Source: Bin87 sp965204395
GTDB taxonomy: Bacteria; Chloroflexota; Dehalococcoidia; Lucifugimonadales; UBA3495
Direction of reading: 5' to 3'
DNA: 64,000 nucleotides
Assembly: GCA_965204395.1 (NCBI GenBank)
Contig: OZ241987.1
Coordinates: 2,170,001 to 2,234,000 of the forward strand
A program made the translations under genes and the position numbers. Shown one piece after another: positions 43,511 to 52,264 of the stretch (its first letter is position 1; every line of letters starts with the position of its first letter). Below the pieces are notes generated by a model. That model was not told where the DNA came from. It saw nothing but the letters and a program-made list of their open reading frames with translations, and ran no database searches.

Positions 43511-44692
43511 TCATTCCATGACCCGCGCGTCGGGCAGACCGAGCAGGAACTGGCCGTGGTTCTCGTAGGCGGTGTCGCTGACCATCTGGTGCTGCGCCGC
43601 GGCGTTGATGTCGCGGAGGCACTGCTGCAGGATGTGAGTGTTGAACAACGCCGAGCCGCCGCTGTAGCGGAAAGCCTGCGTGGCAACGTCCGCGGCAACG
43701 TCGGTGGTATGGGTGGCGACGGCGCGCATCTGGGCCTGTAGCGGCGGTTCGGGTGGATGGCCCGCGCACACGGCGTTCCAGGCGTCCCCCAGGATTTCGA
43801 CGTTGAGGGCACGGGCTGCCCGCAAACGCATATCGCATTCCCCAAGGGCGCGCTGCAGCACCGGCCGGCGGGCCAGGGGATTGGTTGTGTTGTACCCACG
43901 GGTCTTGTAGCCGGCGACCTCGGCAAAGGCGTCCAGCGCCCGCCGTCCCACACCCAGGGCGAACGCCGAATGTTCGTTGGTGACGAAGCCGGGCCGGCCC
44001 AGACGGTATAGCGGCCCGCCCCGGGTGGGTTCGGTGCGTGACACGTCCCAGGCGAACCGGTCCGGCACGAACAGGTCGTCCACGGAAAAGTCGCAGCTCC
44101 CGGTGCCGCGCAGGCCCATGACCTGCCAGTTGTCGTGGACGGTCACGTCGCGGCGAGGCATCAGCAACCGCAGTTGCGCCGGACGGGGATCATCGCCCAC
44201 CACTCGCGCGCCGGCGGAAACCCAATCCGAATGACGCACGCCGCTGCCGAAGGGCCAGCGTCCGGTAACGCGATATCCGCCGGCCACGGGTGTCGCCTTG
44301 CCGTAGGGCGCGAACGCTCCGGCGGTACGCGGTGGTTTTCCGCCCTCGAAAAGCTCGTCAATGGCGTCGTCGGGCAGGAACGCGGCGGAACCGCCCAGGC
44401 TGGCCGCGCCGATCATCAGGCACCAGCCGGCGGCGGGATCGATGCGGCTCACCGCTTCCAGGACGTCCAATTGGGTGACGGGATCGGCTTCGGCTCCGCC
44501 CAGAACTTGCGGCAGCTTGAGTCGGAGCAGTCCCGAGTTGTACAGCGCGTCCACCGAGGCGGCGGGAAGCGTGGCAATTTCCTCGGACTCGGCGGTACCG
44601 GCTTCCAGCGTGGGGCGGACGCTTTCCACCGCGTCCATGAGGACGCGGCGCTTTTCGGCGGTATCGCTTGGGAATGAAAGCAACGCCGGCAT
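43511..44692 (-). CDS. Acyl-CoA dehydrogenase-like flavin monooxygenase (HsaA/DszC type)
   Basis: A 393-residue protein of the acyl-CoA dehydrogenase fold, nearest the flavin-dependent monooxygenases such as HsaA, HpaH-like and DszC. Landmarks are DPAAGWCLMIGAASLGGSAAF, GYRVTGRWPFGSGVRHSDWV, and LRGTGSCDFSVDDLFVPD. The ATG at 44692 is two bases after the stop of the LLM gene, so the two form one unit; the open frame upstream to 45028 overlaps that gene and is not real. The pair suggests oxidation of a small organic compound, with substrate unknown. Confidence 0.83.
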   Translation of the reverse strand: MPALLSFPSDTAEKRRVLMDAVESVRPTLEAGTAESEEIATLPAASVDALYNSGLLRLKLPQVLGGAEADPVTQLDVLEAVSRIDPAAGWCLMIGAASLGGSAAFLPDDAIDELFEGGKPPRTAGAFAPYGKATPVAGGYRVTGRWPFGSGVRHSDWVSAGARVVGDDPRPAQLRLLMPRRDVTVHDNWQVMGLRGTGSCDFSVDDLFVPDRFAWDVSRTEPTRGGPLYRLGRPGFVTNEHSAFALGVGRRALDAFAEVAGYKTRGYNTTNPLARRPVLQRALGECDMRLRAARALNVEILGDAWNAVCAGHPPEPPLQAQMRAVATHTTDVAADVATQAFRYSGGSALFNTHILQQCLRDINAAAQHQMVSDTAYENHGQFLLGLPDARVME

Positions 44693-44694
44693 GG

Positions 44695-45612
44695 CTATGC
44701 GTCGACCTTGGGGATAATGTCCTGCGCCAGCGCGTCCATGGTGTCCAGGAGTTGCTGCAGGCTGCCGCACTCGTGGCAGTTGAGTTGGAACTCCTCCAGC
44801 CCGGCCTCTTGGCGGTAGCGGTTGATGTCGGAGGCAATCTGTTCCGTAGTGCCCAGGCCAGGCGGCCGGTCGCTGCCCGAGGCGGAGACGCCGGTGATGC
44901 TGCTGACGATGACCCGGAAGCTCATGCGCACCCGGGGCGGTTCCTCGCGTTCGATTTCGGCAGACACGTCGTTGAGGTACTGCCAGTTGCTCACCAGCGT
45001 GGGCAGCGGCGTCGGCGTGGGCTGCCACACCGCCCCAAAGCGGGCCGCCCGCCGCAGGGAGGCGTGGCTGGACCCACCGATCCAGATGGGCGGGTGGGGC
45101 TGCTGCACCGGCTTGGGACTGGTGTACAGGCCGTCGAAGGAGAAGAACCGGCCCTTGAAGGACACCGGATCCGGCTCCCAGCAGGCCTTCCAGAGGCGCA
45201 GGTACTCGTTGGTGCGCGCGCCGCGTTCGTTGTGAGGCACGCCCAGGGCGGCGTACTCGTCTTCGTTCCAGCCCGATCCAACCCCGACGATGGCCCGGCC
45301 GTTGGACATCTGGTCCAGCGTGGCGATCATTTTGGCCGTCACCACCGGATTGCGGTAGGGCATGATCAGGACCGAAGTGCCCAGTCCAATCCGGGAGGTG
45401 CGGGACGCAACGTAGGCCAGGGACATGAGGGGATCGTACACCTGCCGCCAGGGTTCGCTGCGAGCCGAGTCGTCCACGATCACGTGGTCGTTGACGAACA
45501 CGGCGTCGAACCCCAGCTCCTCGGCCTTTATCGCCGTGTCAAGGATTCCCTGCGCCGTGGCCGGGAAACCCAGGTAGTCGGCGTTGGGGAGACGGAAGGA
45601 AAACTTGACCAT
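44695..45612 (-). CDS. F420-dependent LLM-class oxidoreductase
   Basis: A 305-residue luciferase-like enzyme of the TIGR03619-like F420 group: AEELGFDAVFVNDHV, LGTSVLIMPYRNPVVTAKMIATLDQ, GRAIVGVGSGWNEDEYAALG and QPHPPIWIGGSSHASLRRAARFG. It heads a two-gene unit with the flavin monooxygenase-like gene at 43511. The two together could carry out a two-step oxidation or share reduced flavin. Confidence 0.88.
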   Translation of the reverse strand: MVKFSFRLPNADYLGFPATAQGILDTAIKAEELGFDAVFVNDHVIVDDSARSEPWRQVYDPLMSLAYVASRTSRIGLGTSVLIMPYRNPVVTAKMIATLDQMSNGRAIVGVGSGWNEDEYAALGVPHNERGARTNEYLRLWKACWEPDPVSFKGRFFSFDGLYTSPKPVQQPHPPIWIGGSSHASLRRAARFGAVWQPTPTPLPTLVSNWQYLNDVSAEIEREEPPRVRMSFRVIVSSITGVSASGSDRPPGLGTTEQIASDINRYRQEAGLEEFQLNCHECGSLQQLLDTMDALAQDIIPKVDA

Positions 45613-45733
45613 GCGGTGTCACCTGGAGATGTTGGGCTGTGTTGGGCGCAATCATATTGCCAACGGTGGGTTGATACAAGTGGAGGCATTGGCGATAATC
45701 CCGCCATCAGACTGGTGGACATGGAGGTTTGAG

Positions 45734-46621
45734 ATGCCCAAGTTCCGCATCGTTCCCCACGGCAGATTGCAGGAATGGGTGGCCGAGGAAAACGGCTTCT
45801 TCACCGATGAGGGCCTGGACTACGAGTTCGTCGCCTCCAATCGGCCCGACGAAGCACTCAATCCCTCGGTGGACTCTGCGGAAGGCGCGCCCATGGAGAT
45901 CAAGCGGGGAGCCTTCGAGTCCATGGAAGCGGGCCGCGCCTGCGAGATCAGTTCGGCGTGCCACTGGGCAGTCACCATGGCCGCCAGCGCGGCCCACGGC
46001 AGGATGTGGGGGCACGCCTACTCGATCACGCCCAGCGCCATCTGGGTCCCGCCGGAGTCGCCGTTGCGAGACCCCGAGGATTTAGCCGGCGTCGAAGTGG
46101 CGGTCGGGTTCCACTCGGGCAGCCATTTCTCCGGTTTGCAGGCGTTGCAGAGCGTTCTGCCGCCGGAGCAGATTGCGCTCCAGTTCGTGGGCAACCCAAT
46201 CGATCGCTTGCAACTGGCGTTGGACCGCAGGGTGGAGGCCGCCAACGTCTTTGGCGCGCCCGGCTACGTGCTGGAACAGCAGGGTTTCCGCAAGATCCTC
46301 GAAACCAGCTTCATGATCGGGTTTCTGATCAACGGCGACGCCACCGACGACCAGATCCGTGCCTATTTCCGCGCGTTGCAGCGTGCGCAGGTGGAAATCG
46401 ACACGGCCAAGGAGAAATACCAGCACTACTTCCTGAAGGAACTGCCGGAGCGGTACCACTCGATGTTTGACCATCGAAAGGCCGGCACCGGCGAACGTCT
46501 GGTGTTTGAACCCTACACGCGGGAGATGTTCGAGCGTACGCACCGCTGGATGCTTGACTGGCAGATCTTCCCCGAGGACCAGATCGGCCGCGTGGCCTAC
46601 GAGGAAGCGGTGGCCGTGTGA
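45734..46621 (+). CDS. NMT1/THI5-like substrate-binding protein
   Basis: A 295-residue protein of the type II periplasmic binding fold. It reads FRIVPHGRLQEWVAEENGFF, then LEDPEDLAGVEVAVGF-type hinge region (PLRDPEDLAGVEVAVGFHSGS), as in NMT1/ABC aliphatic-sulfonate-type proteins. It has no signal peptide, so it is probably cytoplasmic, and no permease gene lies nearby. The start at 45734 is seven bases after GGAGG; the frame to 45584 is spurious. Such orphan proteins are common near LLM enzymes in this lineage. Ligand or catalytic role is unknown. Confidence 0.7.
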   Translation: MPKFRIVPHGRLQEWVAEENGFFTDEGLDYEFVASNRPDEALNPSVDSAEGAPMEIKRGAFESMEAGRACEISSACHWAVTMAASAAHGRMWGHAYSITPSAIWVPPESPLRDPEDLAGVEVAVGFHSGSHFSGLQALQSVLPPEQIALQFVGNPIDRLQLALDRRVEAANVFGAPGYVLEQQGFRKILETSFMIGFLINGDATDDQIRAYFRALQRAQVEIDTAKEKYQHYFLKELPERYHSMFDHRKAGTGERLVFEPYTREMFERTHRWMLDWQIFPEDQIGRVAYEEAVAV

Positions 46622-46685
46622 TGCGCGGCTGAGACCACGCGCTAACTGGGTTGATCATCCCCGGCACCGTCCAGTGGACAACACG

Positions 46686-46719
46686 AAGGGGCGGCCCGCC
46701 ATTGACGGGCGCGCCCCTT
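46686..46719. repeat. Palindrome of the GGGGCG family
   Basis: AAGGGGCG and CGCCCCTT pair over eight bases, then GCCCG and CGGGC pair over five after a one-base bulge, around a seven-base loop CCATTGA. It lies between two convergent genes and could end transcription of either. Confidence 0.6.
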
Positions 46720-46744
46720 ACTCATTTGACGGCGAGTGTGGGGA

Positions 46745-47680
46745 TCAGGCCAGCGCCAGCGTCGCGGCGGGGAATAACTCCTCCACGTCCACGCTTTCTG
46801 GAATGACCCGCTGCTCGACGTTGAAACCTACGAAGGCTTCCAGCGTCTTGCGGGAACTCTCCACGCCGTAGGGGATGGGGTCATCGCCCACCACCTCGGC
46901 CATCTTTTGCAGTGCGCGGTCGGCGGCATCGTTGGCGTCGCCGGATTGGAACCGCTGCATGTAGAGGCTTTTCGCCGTCTTGAAAGTTGAACACAGTTCC
47001 TGCGCCAGGTCGGAGTTGGATTCCAGCGCGGCATTCTTGACGACCACCATGTGGCTGATGGGATAGATCCCGGTCTTGCGATGCCAGGCCGCATCGGCGT
47101 CGTCGGCCCCGTCGAATAGCGGCACCACGTCGGGAGAGTCCACCGCGCCCGCGCCAATGGCAGCGTCGATCTCGCCCGACGCCAGCATCTCGCCCAGGTT
47201 GCTGTTGGACGAGGACACCACGTTGGACGGCGCGACGTATTCGGCCACGTGCTCGTCGCCGGACAGCACCCAGGTCACCGCGTCCAGGTCCACGCCGTAC
47301 TCGGTTTGCAGCAGCCCTCGCGTCCAGACCCCGGGCGTCAGGGTGTAGCTGCGGACACCGACGCGCTTGCCCTCCAGGTCACGGGGAGATTCGATACCGC
47401 TGCGCCGGTTGACCGACAGGCCGCCGTGGTAGAACGCGCGGGTCAGGAAAATCGGTATGCCGGTGAACTGCTTGCCGTGGGCGCGGGCGCACAGGTACGT
47501 CGACAGGGCCATCTCGGCAACGTCGAACTCCAACTCCCGCACCATGCGCCGGAAGATGCTGGTGACGGGCGAAACCTCGATATGCTCCATCCCGAACGAA
47601 TCCGACGAAACGGTGCCATCCTTCAAAGGCGTGGTGTGGCCGTAGTTGCCCACGGCGGTACGCAAAACGGTTGCGGTCAT
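46745..47680 (-). CDS. Binding-fold protein related to 4,5-dihydroxyphthalate decarboxylase
   Basis: A 311-residue protein with the type II binding-protein fold, close to proteins annotated as 4,5-dihydroxyphthalate decarboxylase. Landmarks are VLRTAVGNYGHTTPLKDGTV, FDVAEMALSTYLCARAHGK, LTRAFYHGGLSVNRRSGIESP and DLEGKRVGVRSYTLTPGVW. There is no signal peptide. True decarboxylase activity is not certain; many such proteins are of unknown function. It is convergent with the binding protein at 45734. Confidence 0.75.
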   Translation of the reverse strand: MTATVLRTAVGNYGHTTPLKDGTVSSDSFGMEHIEVSPVTSIFRRMVRELEFDVAEMALSTYLCARAHGKQFTGIPIFLTRAFYHGGLSVNRRSGIESPRDLEGKRVGVRSYTLTPGVWTRGLLQTEYGVDLDAVTWVLSGDEHVAEYVAPSNVVSSSNSNLGEMLASGEIDAAIGAGAVDSPDVVPLFDGADDADAAWHRKTGIYPISHMVVVKNAALESNSDLAQELCSTFKTAKSLYMQRFQSGDANDAADRALQKMAEVVGDDPIPYGVESSRKTLEAFVGFNVEQRVIPESVDVEELFPAATLALA

Positions 47681-47912
47681 TTTGTATCTCCCCGATAGTT
47701 TGTGAGTGGCTATTCCCGGCGGCGGCGCTGGTCGAACGAATCGTGGACGCGGTGTCCCATGTTACGTGCTCCGCAGAACGGATCCGCCGGCCGCCGTCAT
47801 GTGTGGTGGTTCGTTGCGCCAAGCCCGATCAGGCTCGTTGCCGCAACGGGTTCTACATTGCTACGATGATGCTATCCTGCCGCCATTGATACCGCAAGTT
47901 TGGGAGCGATTC

Positions 47913-48602
47913 GTGCAGTTTCCCCCGCTGGTCGAAGGCCGCTTCATCAAGCGGCTGAACCGCTTCGCCGCCCTGGTGGACGTTGACAAGCGTGAGTACC
48001 TAACCCACGTCCCAAATTCGGGCCGGATGCACGAGTTGCTGGTGCCTGGCTTTCGTGTGCTGCTGATTCCGGCGCCTGAAGGCTCCACCCGCAAAACGGC
48101 CTTCGACCTGGCGTTGGTGGACATCGGGCACACCCTATCGTCGGCGGATGCGCGGCTGCCCAACAAGCTCGTGGCCGAGGCGATACGCGAGGGCCGGCTG
48201 CCCCAGTTCGCCGCGTATCCTGCCGTGCGTGCGGAAAGCACGTTCGGCGAAAGCCGCTTGGACTTTTTGCTGGAGGGACCCGAGGGGTCCTGCTACCTTG
48301 AAACCAAGTCCGTGACGCTGGTGGAGGACGGCGTTGGCCTGTTTCCCGACGCGCCCACCCTGAGGGGCGTGAAGCACCTGCACAGCCTGATGACGGCGAT
48401 GGACGCAGGACACCGCGCCGGTGTGATTTTTGTCATCCAACGCGCCGATGCCGATGCGTTTGCGCCGCATGACACTGCCGACCCGCTGCTCGGTGAAACG
48501 CTGAGAGCGGCAATGGCAAGAGGCGTTGAGGTTTGGGCCTACCGGTGTCGCGTGGACGAGCGGAGCATCGCCCTTTCGGACGAGATTCCGGTTCAGTTGT
48601 GA
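47913..48602 (+). CDS. sfsA: SfsA-family protein
   Basis: A 229-residue SfsA protein, a nuclease-fold (PD-(D/E)XK-like) family with DNA-binding reported in Escherichia coli and a role first described in sugar fermentation. Motifs: GRFIKRLNRFAALVDVD, HVPNSGRMHELL, ESRLDFLLEG and CYLETKSVTLVEDG, the last holding the E-x-K pair. I start at the GTG at 47913, five bases after GGGAGCG; the longer frame to 47706 is unlike the family. Its stop overlaps the GTG of the next gene. Confidence 0.92.
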   Translation: MQFPPLVEGRFIKRLNRFAALVDVDKREYLTHVPNSGRMHELLVPGFRVLLIPAPEGSTRKTAFDLALVDIGHTLSSADARLPNKLVAEAIREGRLPQFAAYPAVRAESTFGESRLDFLLEGPEGSCYLETKSVTLVEDGVGLFPDAPTLRGVKHLHSLMTAMDAGHRAGVIFVIQRADADAFAPHDTADPLLGETLRAAMARGVEVWAYRCRVDERSIALSDEIPVQL

Positions 48603-49288
48603 CGTCGTTGATGGACATCTACCGGCGGTTGCTGGATGCCTACGGGCCGCAGGGCTGGTGGCCGGGAGACAGTCGCTTCGAGATGATAGCGGGCGCAATT
48701 CTGACCCAGGCGGCAGCGTGGCGCAACGTCGAACGGGCGCTGGCGAACCTGCGAGCGGCGGGTGTTGACGACTGGGCGACTGTGCATCAGCTGGACGTGG
48801 ACGCGCTGGCCGAGTTGGTGCGCCCGTCGGGGTACTACAACGCCAAGGCGCGGAAGCTGAAAGCGTTTGCGGCCCACGTGTGCGTGGATTACGACGGCAG
48901 CCTGGACGCCATGTTCGAGGCGGACACTGCGGCGTTGCGCAAAGAACTGCTGGGCATCCACGGCATCGGGCCGGAAACCGCCGACGACATCCTGGTGTAC
49001 GCGGCGGGCAAACCGTCGTTCGTCATCGACGCCTACACCATCCGCATCATGCGGCGGGTCGGTCTGACGCCGGAGGGCCGGGACAATTACGCTGGCTGGC
49101 AGGGTATGCTCCACGCCGGCGTGCCTGCGGACGTGCAAGTGTACAATGAGTACCACGCCTTGCTGGACCGCCACCACAAGGAAGCATGCACCAAGAACGC
49201 GCCTAAGTGTGGATCGTGCTGCCTGCGCGATGTCTGCATAACGGGAAGCTCGACGCACGGACTTGTCGATCAGGGGGTTGTGACATGA
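48599..49288 (+). CDS. Endonuclease III-like HhH-GPD DNA glycosylase with 4Fe-4S cluster
   Basis: A 229-residue base-excision-repair protein. Helix-hairpin-helix region: LLGIHGIGPETADDILVYAA; catalytic Asp in FVIDAYTIRIM; cluster ligands C-x6-C-x2-C-x5-C in ACTKNAPKCGSCCLRDVC. The position of the catalytic Lys in endonuclease III (G-V-G-R-K-T-A) is Glu here, so it should be a monofunctional glycosylase without lyase step. The GTG start overlaps the sfsA stop; an ATG at 48611 is possible. Its stop overlaps the Uma2 start. Target base is unknown. Confidence 0.87.
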   Translation: MTSLMDIYRRLLDAYGPQGWWPGDSRFEMIAGAILTQAAAWRNVERALANLRAAGVDDWATVHQLDVDALAELVRPSGYYNAKARKLKAFAAHVCVDYDGSLDAMFEADTAALRKELLGIHGIGPETADDILVYAAGKPSFVIDAYTIRIMRRVGLTPEGRDNYAGWQGMLHAGVPADVQVYNEYHALLDRHHKEACTKNAPKCGSCCLRDVCITGSSTHGLVDQGVVT

Positions 49289-49887
49289 CCACCATCAAAC
49301 CGAAAAGCGGGCTCCAACTCTCGGTTGAAGAGTTCCTGGACCTGGACGACACCTGGGACCGGCGGAAAATGGAGCTGGACGACGGAGTGCTCTACATAAT
49401 GCCACGACCGAGGATAGTGCATAACTTTGCGCAAGGAGAGTTCTTTGCTCACTTCCGAGACTACCGCAACCGCACGGAAAGCCCATCGATCCAGGTTTAT
49501 ACCGACGTGATTGTCGCGCTGTCGCTGGACGCTCGCCGTCTATACGCCCCCGACGTTACCATCATCCTGCCGGGCAACCGGTGTGTGATCAACGACCGCA
49601 TGGTGGAAGGTGCGCCCGACATCGTCATTGAGATTCTTTCCTCCGACCGCAACCGGGACCTGGTGCGTAAGCGCCAGGTTTACGCCGAAGCCGACATTCC
49701 CAACTACTGGCTGTGCGACCTGCGCCGGGATGTATTGATCCTGCTGGAATTGCGCGATGGCGCCTACTCAGAGCAGGCAACCCTCACCGCCGCCGACACG
49801 TTGACCACCCCGACGCTGCCCGGTTTCACCCTGCCGTTGACCGCCATTTTCCAGAGCCCCCATCGACCCCCGCGCGGGCGACCATAG
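49285..49887 (+). CDS. Uma2-family nuclease-like protein
   Basis: A 200-residue Uma2 protein with SVEEFLDLDDTWDRRKMELDDGVLYIMPRP, split by the usual N-terminal pattern, YAPDVTIILPGN, GAPDIVIEILSSDRNRDLVRKR and YAEADIPNYWLCDL. The ATG at 49285 overlaps the stop of the endonuclease III-like gene (ATGA). With sfsA and that glycosylase it forms an overlapping set of three DNA-related, nuclease-fold proteins. It lacks a coiled-coil tail. Confidence 0.88.
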   Translation: MTTIKPKSGLQLSVEEFLDLDDTWDRRKMELDDGVLYIMPRPRIVHNFAQGEFFAHFRDYRNRTESPSIQVYTDVIVALSLDARRLYAPDVTIILPGNRCVINDRMVEGAPDIVIEILSSDRNRDLVRKRQVYAEADIPNYWLCDLRRDVLILLELRDGAYSEQATLTAADTLTTPTLPGFTLPLTAIFQSPHRPPRGRP

Positions 49888-49941
49888 GGTTATTACGGCG
49901 ATTGATCTGGGCAGAAAAGAACCAAGAACGAGGCGGAACCT

Positions 49942-50178
49942 ATGAGCCTATCGCGCAACATCCACGCCGTTATATTCAGCAGCGGCGAACACTACGTCGC
50001 CAACTGTCTTGAAGTCGCCGTGGCGACGCAGGGTCGAACCCTGGACGAAACGCTGGACAATCTGCGCGAAGCCATCAGCCTGCACTTGGAAGACGAGGAT
50101 CTGGCTGATCTGGGCCTGGACAGCAATCCCATGCTTTCGGTCATGATGGAGATGGAGCTACAGAGCGCCGCGGCTTAG
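49942..50178 (+). CDS. Orphan HicB-like antitoxin
   Basis: A 78-residue HicB-like domain: HAVIFSSGEHYVANCLEVAVATQGRT and TLDETLDNLREAISLHLED. No hicA partner is found on either side; downstream there are only 95 bases before the convergent cyanase gene. It may be a solitary antitoxin left after toxin loss or a neutraliser of HicA encoded elsewhere. Confidence 0.75.
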   Translation: MSLSRNIHAVIFSSGEHYVANCLEVAVATQGRTLDETLDNLREAISLHLEDEDLADLGLDSNPMLSVMMEMELQSAAA

Positions 50179-50273
50179 GCGGCTTTCCGGCGATGAAGTG
50201 ATCGCATCCTGGTACGGTTCGGTTTTCAAATCTATTCCCAGAAAGGCAGTCACGCCAAAATGCGGCGCACGCT

Positions 50274-50714
50274 CTACCAGCGCTTATAGGGCAGGAATTT
50301 TCCGGACATGGTCACGCGCACCCGGTCGCCGTATGGATCTTCTTCTTTGTCCACATTGACGGTGAAGTCGATGGCGCTCATGATGCCGTCGCCGAACTTT
50401 TCGTGGATGATTTCCTTCAACGGCATGCCGTACACCTGCATTATTTCGTAGAAACGATAGATAAGGGGATCGGTGGGAACCACCGGGCCCAAGCCTTTGA
50501 GCGGCGGCTCGGTGAGTTCGTTGGCCACGTCGGGGTCCAAGCCCAACTCGGCGGCCACGTAGCTGGCTTCCTCGGCGGACGCGCTGGCCTGGCGATAGAG
50601 CAGAGCGGCAACCCAGACTTCATCCCGGCCAATGGCTTGTCCCAAATCGGCGAAGCTCAGTCCCTTCGCTTTCTTGGCGGCCAATAGCTTCCTGGTGGTT
50701 TCCCCAGTTTCCAT
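50274..50714 (-). CDS. cynS: Cyanate hydratase (cyanase)
   Basis: A 146-residue cyanase, which turns cyanate and bicarbonate into ammonia and carbon dioxide. The N-terminal helical domain GLSFADLGQAIGRDEVWVAALL is followed by the catalytic domain with R87 and E90 in LIYRFYEIMQVYG and S113 in GDGIMSAIDF, matching the three conserved active-site residues. Start at 50714, eight bases after GGAGG; the longer frame to 50876 is spurious. No cynT or cynX is adjacent. It would supply nitrogen or detoxify cyanate. Confidence 0.95.
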   Translation of the reverse strand: METGETTRKLLAAKKAKGLSFADLGQAIGRDEVWVAALLYRQASASAEEASYVAAELGLDPDVANELTEPPLKGLGPVVPTDPLIYRFYEIMQVYGMPLKEIIHEKFGDGIMSAIDFTVNVDKEEDPYGDRVRVTMSGKFLPYKRW

Positions 50715-50956
50715 ACCATCATCCTCCAATCTGGGCCGTGTGTAATCCATGCAACGCCGGGAGTCTATCATGCGTGGCGGAGGTATAGCCCGGTCGTCCG
50801 GCAGCGGGGACGGAGCAATCGCTGTCTCCGTTATTTGTGTGTCTCGAATGTGGCCGAGGTTACGGCAATCCCGCACCTGAACCTATAATTTCCTTTTCCA
50901 CAACGACGCGGATGCTATGATGGGCGCAATCGGGACTCTACCGGAGGTTTGATCGA

Positions 50957-51334
50957 ATGCAGGTAGTCAGGATTTATACCGGCGAGGACGGAGAATCCCA
51001 CATCGAGGACATGGAGCTGCCCTTCGAGCAGATGGGCCACGCCCTGCGCACCGCGATGCAGGATGCGATCGGCGTGCAGTTCAGCAGCCTCAAGCCCACC
51101 CAGTTGGTGGACTTTCACACCGCCCCTCGGCGCCAATACGTCATCACGTTGCAGGGCCAGGTTGAAATCGGCTTGGGCGACGGCACCAAGCGTATCTTCA
51201 ACGTGGGCGATATCGAGCTCTGCGAGGACCTGACCGGGCGCGGGCATACCACCCGCAGCGTCGGCGATGTCGACCGGGTCAGCGTCCAGATTCCGCTGAC
51301 GGATCAGACGCCAGGCGGTGGGTTGGCCGTGTAA
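50957..51334 (+). CDS. Cupin-domain protein
   Basis: A 125-residue single-cupin protein. VDFHTAPRRQYVITLQGQVEIGLGDG supplies the first cupin motif with one His, and FNVGDIELCEDLTGRGHTTR the second with another His, so a metal site is likely but incomplete. Such proteins are usually small metalloenzymes or sugar/nucleotide binders. GGAGG precedes the ATG by about ten bases. The hydrolase at 51404 follows after a palindrome. Confidence 0.7.
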   Translation: MQVVRIYTGEDGESHIEDMELPFEQMGHALRTAMQDAIGVQFSSLKPTQLVDFHTAPRRQYVITLQGQVEIGLGDGTKRIFNVGDIELCEDLTGRGHTTRSVGDVDRVSVQIPLTDQTPGGGLAV

Positions 51335-51354
51335 CTGGTTCACAGACAGGTAGG

Positions 51355-51372
51355 GGCGAATAATTATTCGCC
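51355..51372. repeat. Palindrome of the GGGGCG family
   Basis: GGCGAATAA and TTATTCGCC make a perfect 18-base palindrome without spacer, 31 bases before the hydrolase start. A further GG extends the left arm only. Confidence 0.55.
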
Positions 51373-51403
51373 GCTGCACGCATTGGTTATTGAGGAGACA
51401 ATC

Positions 51404-52222
51404 ATGCCCATCGCGCCCCTTGCCGACAACCTTGAGATGTACTACGACGACGACAACTTCACCGATCCGTGGCGCGACCCGGACACGGTCGAGACCATCG
51501 TGCTGCACCACGGCAACGCCAAGAGCGGACGGCTGTGGTACGCCTGGCCGCCGCTGCTGGCGCGACAATACCGCGTGATCCGCGTGGATGCCCGGGGGTT
51601 CGGCCGTTCCACGGTGCCGGAACCGGGCTATGACTGGTCGCTGGAGGGGTTCACGGGCGACCTGCGGAACCTGCTGGACCACCTGGAAATCGACAAGGTG
51701 CACCTGATCGGCGAGACCATCGGCGGCACCATCGCGCTGCAGTTTGCCTACCAGTATCCAGAGCGATTGCACACCGTCACCACCTGCACGTCGCCGTACA
51801 ACTTCACCGGCGTGGACACCTACCAGAACTACTACCGCCTGGTGGCGGAAGAAGGCACCGAGGGCTGGGCGCGCGCCACGGGTGGCCGCCGGGTCAGCGC
51901 GGACGCCGCGCCCGAACACCACGAGTGGTACATCCAGCAGATGGGCCAGACCGCCCGCCACGTGGTGCTGGAGACGCTGGCCTACCTCGGAACCCAGAAC
52001 CTATCCGACCGGCTGCCGACCATCCAGACGCCCGCGCTGGCGATGGTGGGTGAGTTGAGCGAGGGCGACATCCCCGACCGGGCGCAGGGCCAGGCGGATC
52101 TGATGCCCAACTGTACGCTGGCCCGGATTCCCGGCGCCGGCGGATACGTGCAGCACTCAGCGCCGGAGCAGTGCGTCCTGGCTTGGCAGGAGTTCGTCGG
52201 CACCGTCCACCAGCCGGCCTGA
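51404..52222 (+). CDS. Alpha/beta hydrolase-fold protein with altered catalytic residues
   Basis: A 272-residue alpha/beta-hydrolase fold protein. The oxyanion region LHHGNAKSG, the strand VIRVDARGFGRS and the C-terminal IPGAGGYVQHSAPEQCVLAWQEF fit the family. But the nucleophile elbow is LIGETIGGT, with Thr where Ser is expected in G-x-S-x-G, and the catalytic His before YVQ is Gly (GAGGYV for GAGHLV). So ordinary serine hydrolysis is unlikely. I start at the ATG at 51404 behind GAGGAG. Function is unknown. Confidence 0.75.
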   Translation: MPIAPLADNLEMYYDDDNFTDPWRDPDTVETIVLHHGNAKSGRLWYAWPPLLARQYRVIRVDARGFGRSTVPEPGYDWSLEGFTGDLRNLLDHLEIDKVHLIGETIGGTIALQFAYQYPERLHTVTTCTSPYNFTGVDTYQNYYRLVAEEGTEGWARATGGRRVSADAAPEHHEWYIQQMGQTARHVVLETLAYLGTQNLSDRLPTIQTPALAMVGELSEGDIPDRAQGQADLMPNCTLARIPGAGGYVQHSAPEQCVLAWQEFVGTVHQPA

Positions 52223-52264
52223 TGCAGACCGGATGGTCCATGCCCGGTCCTGTCGCGGCGTCGG

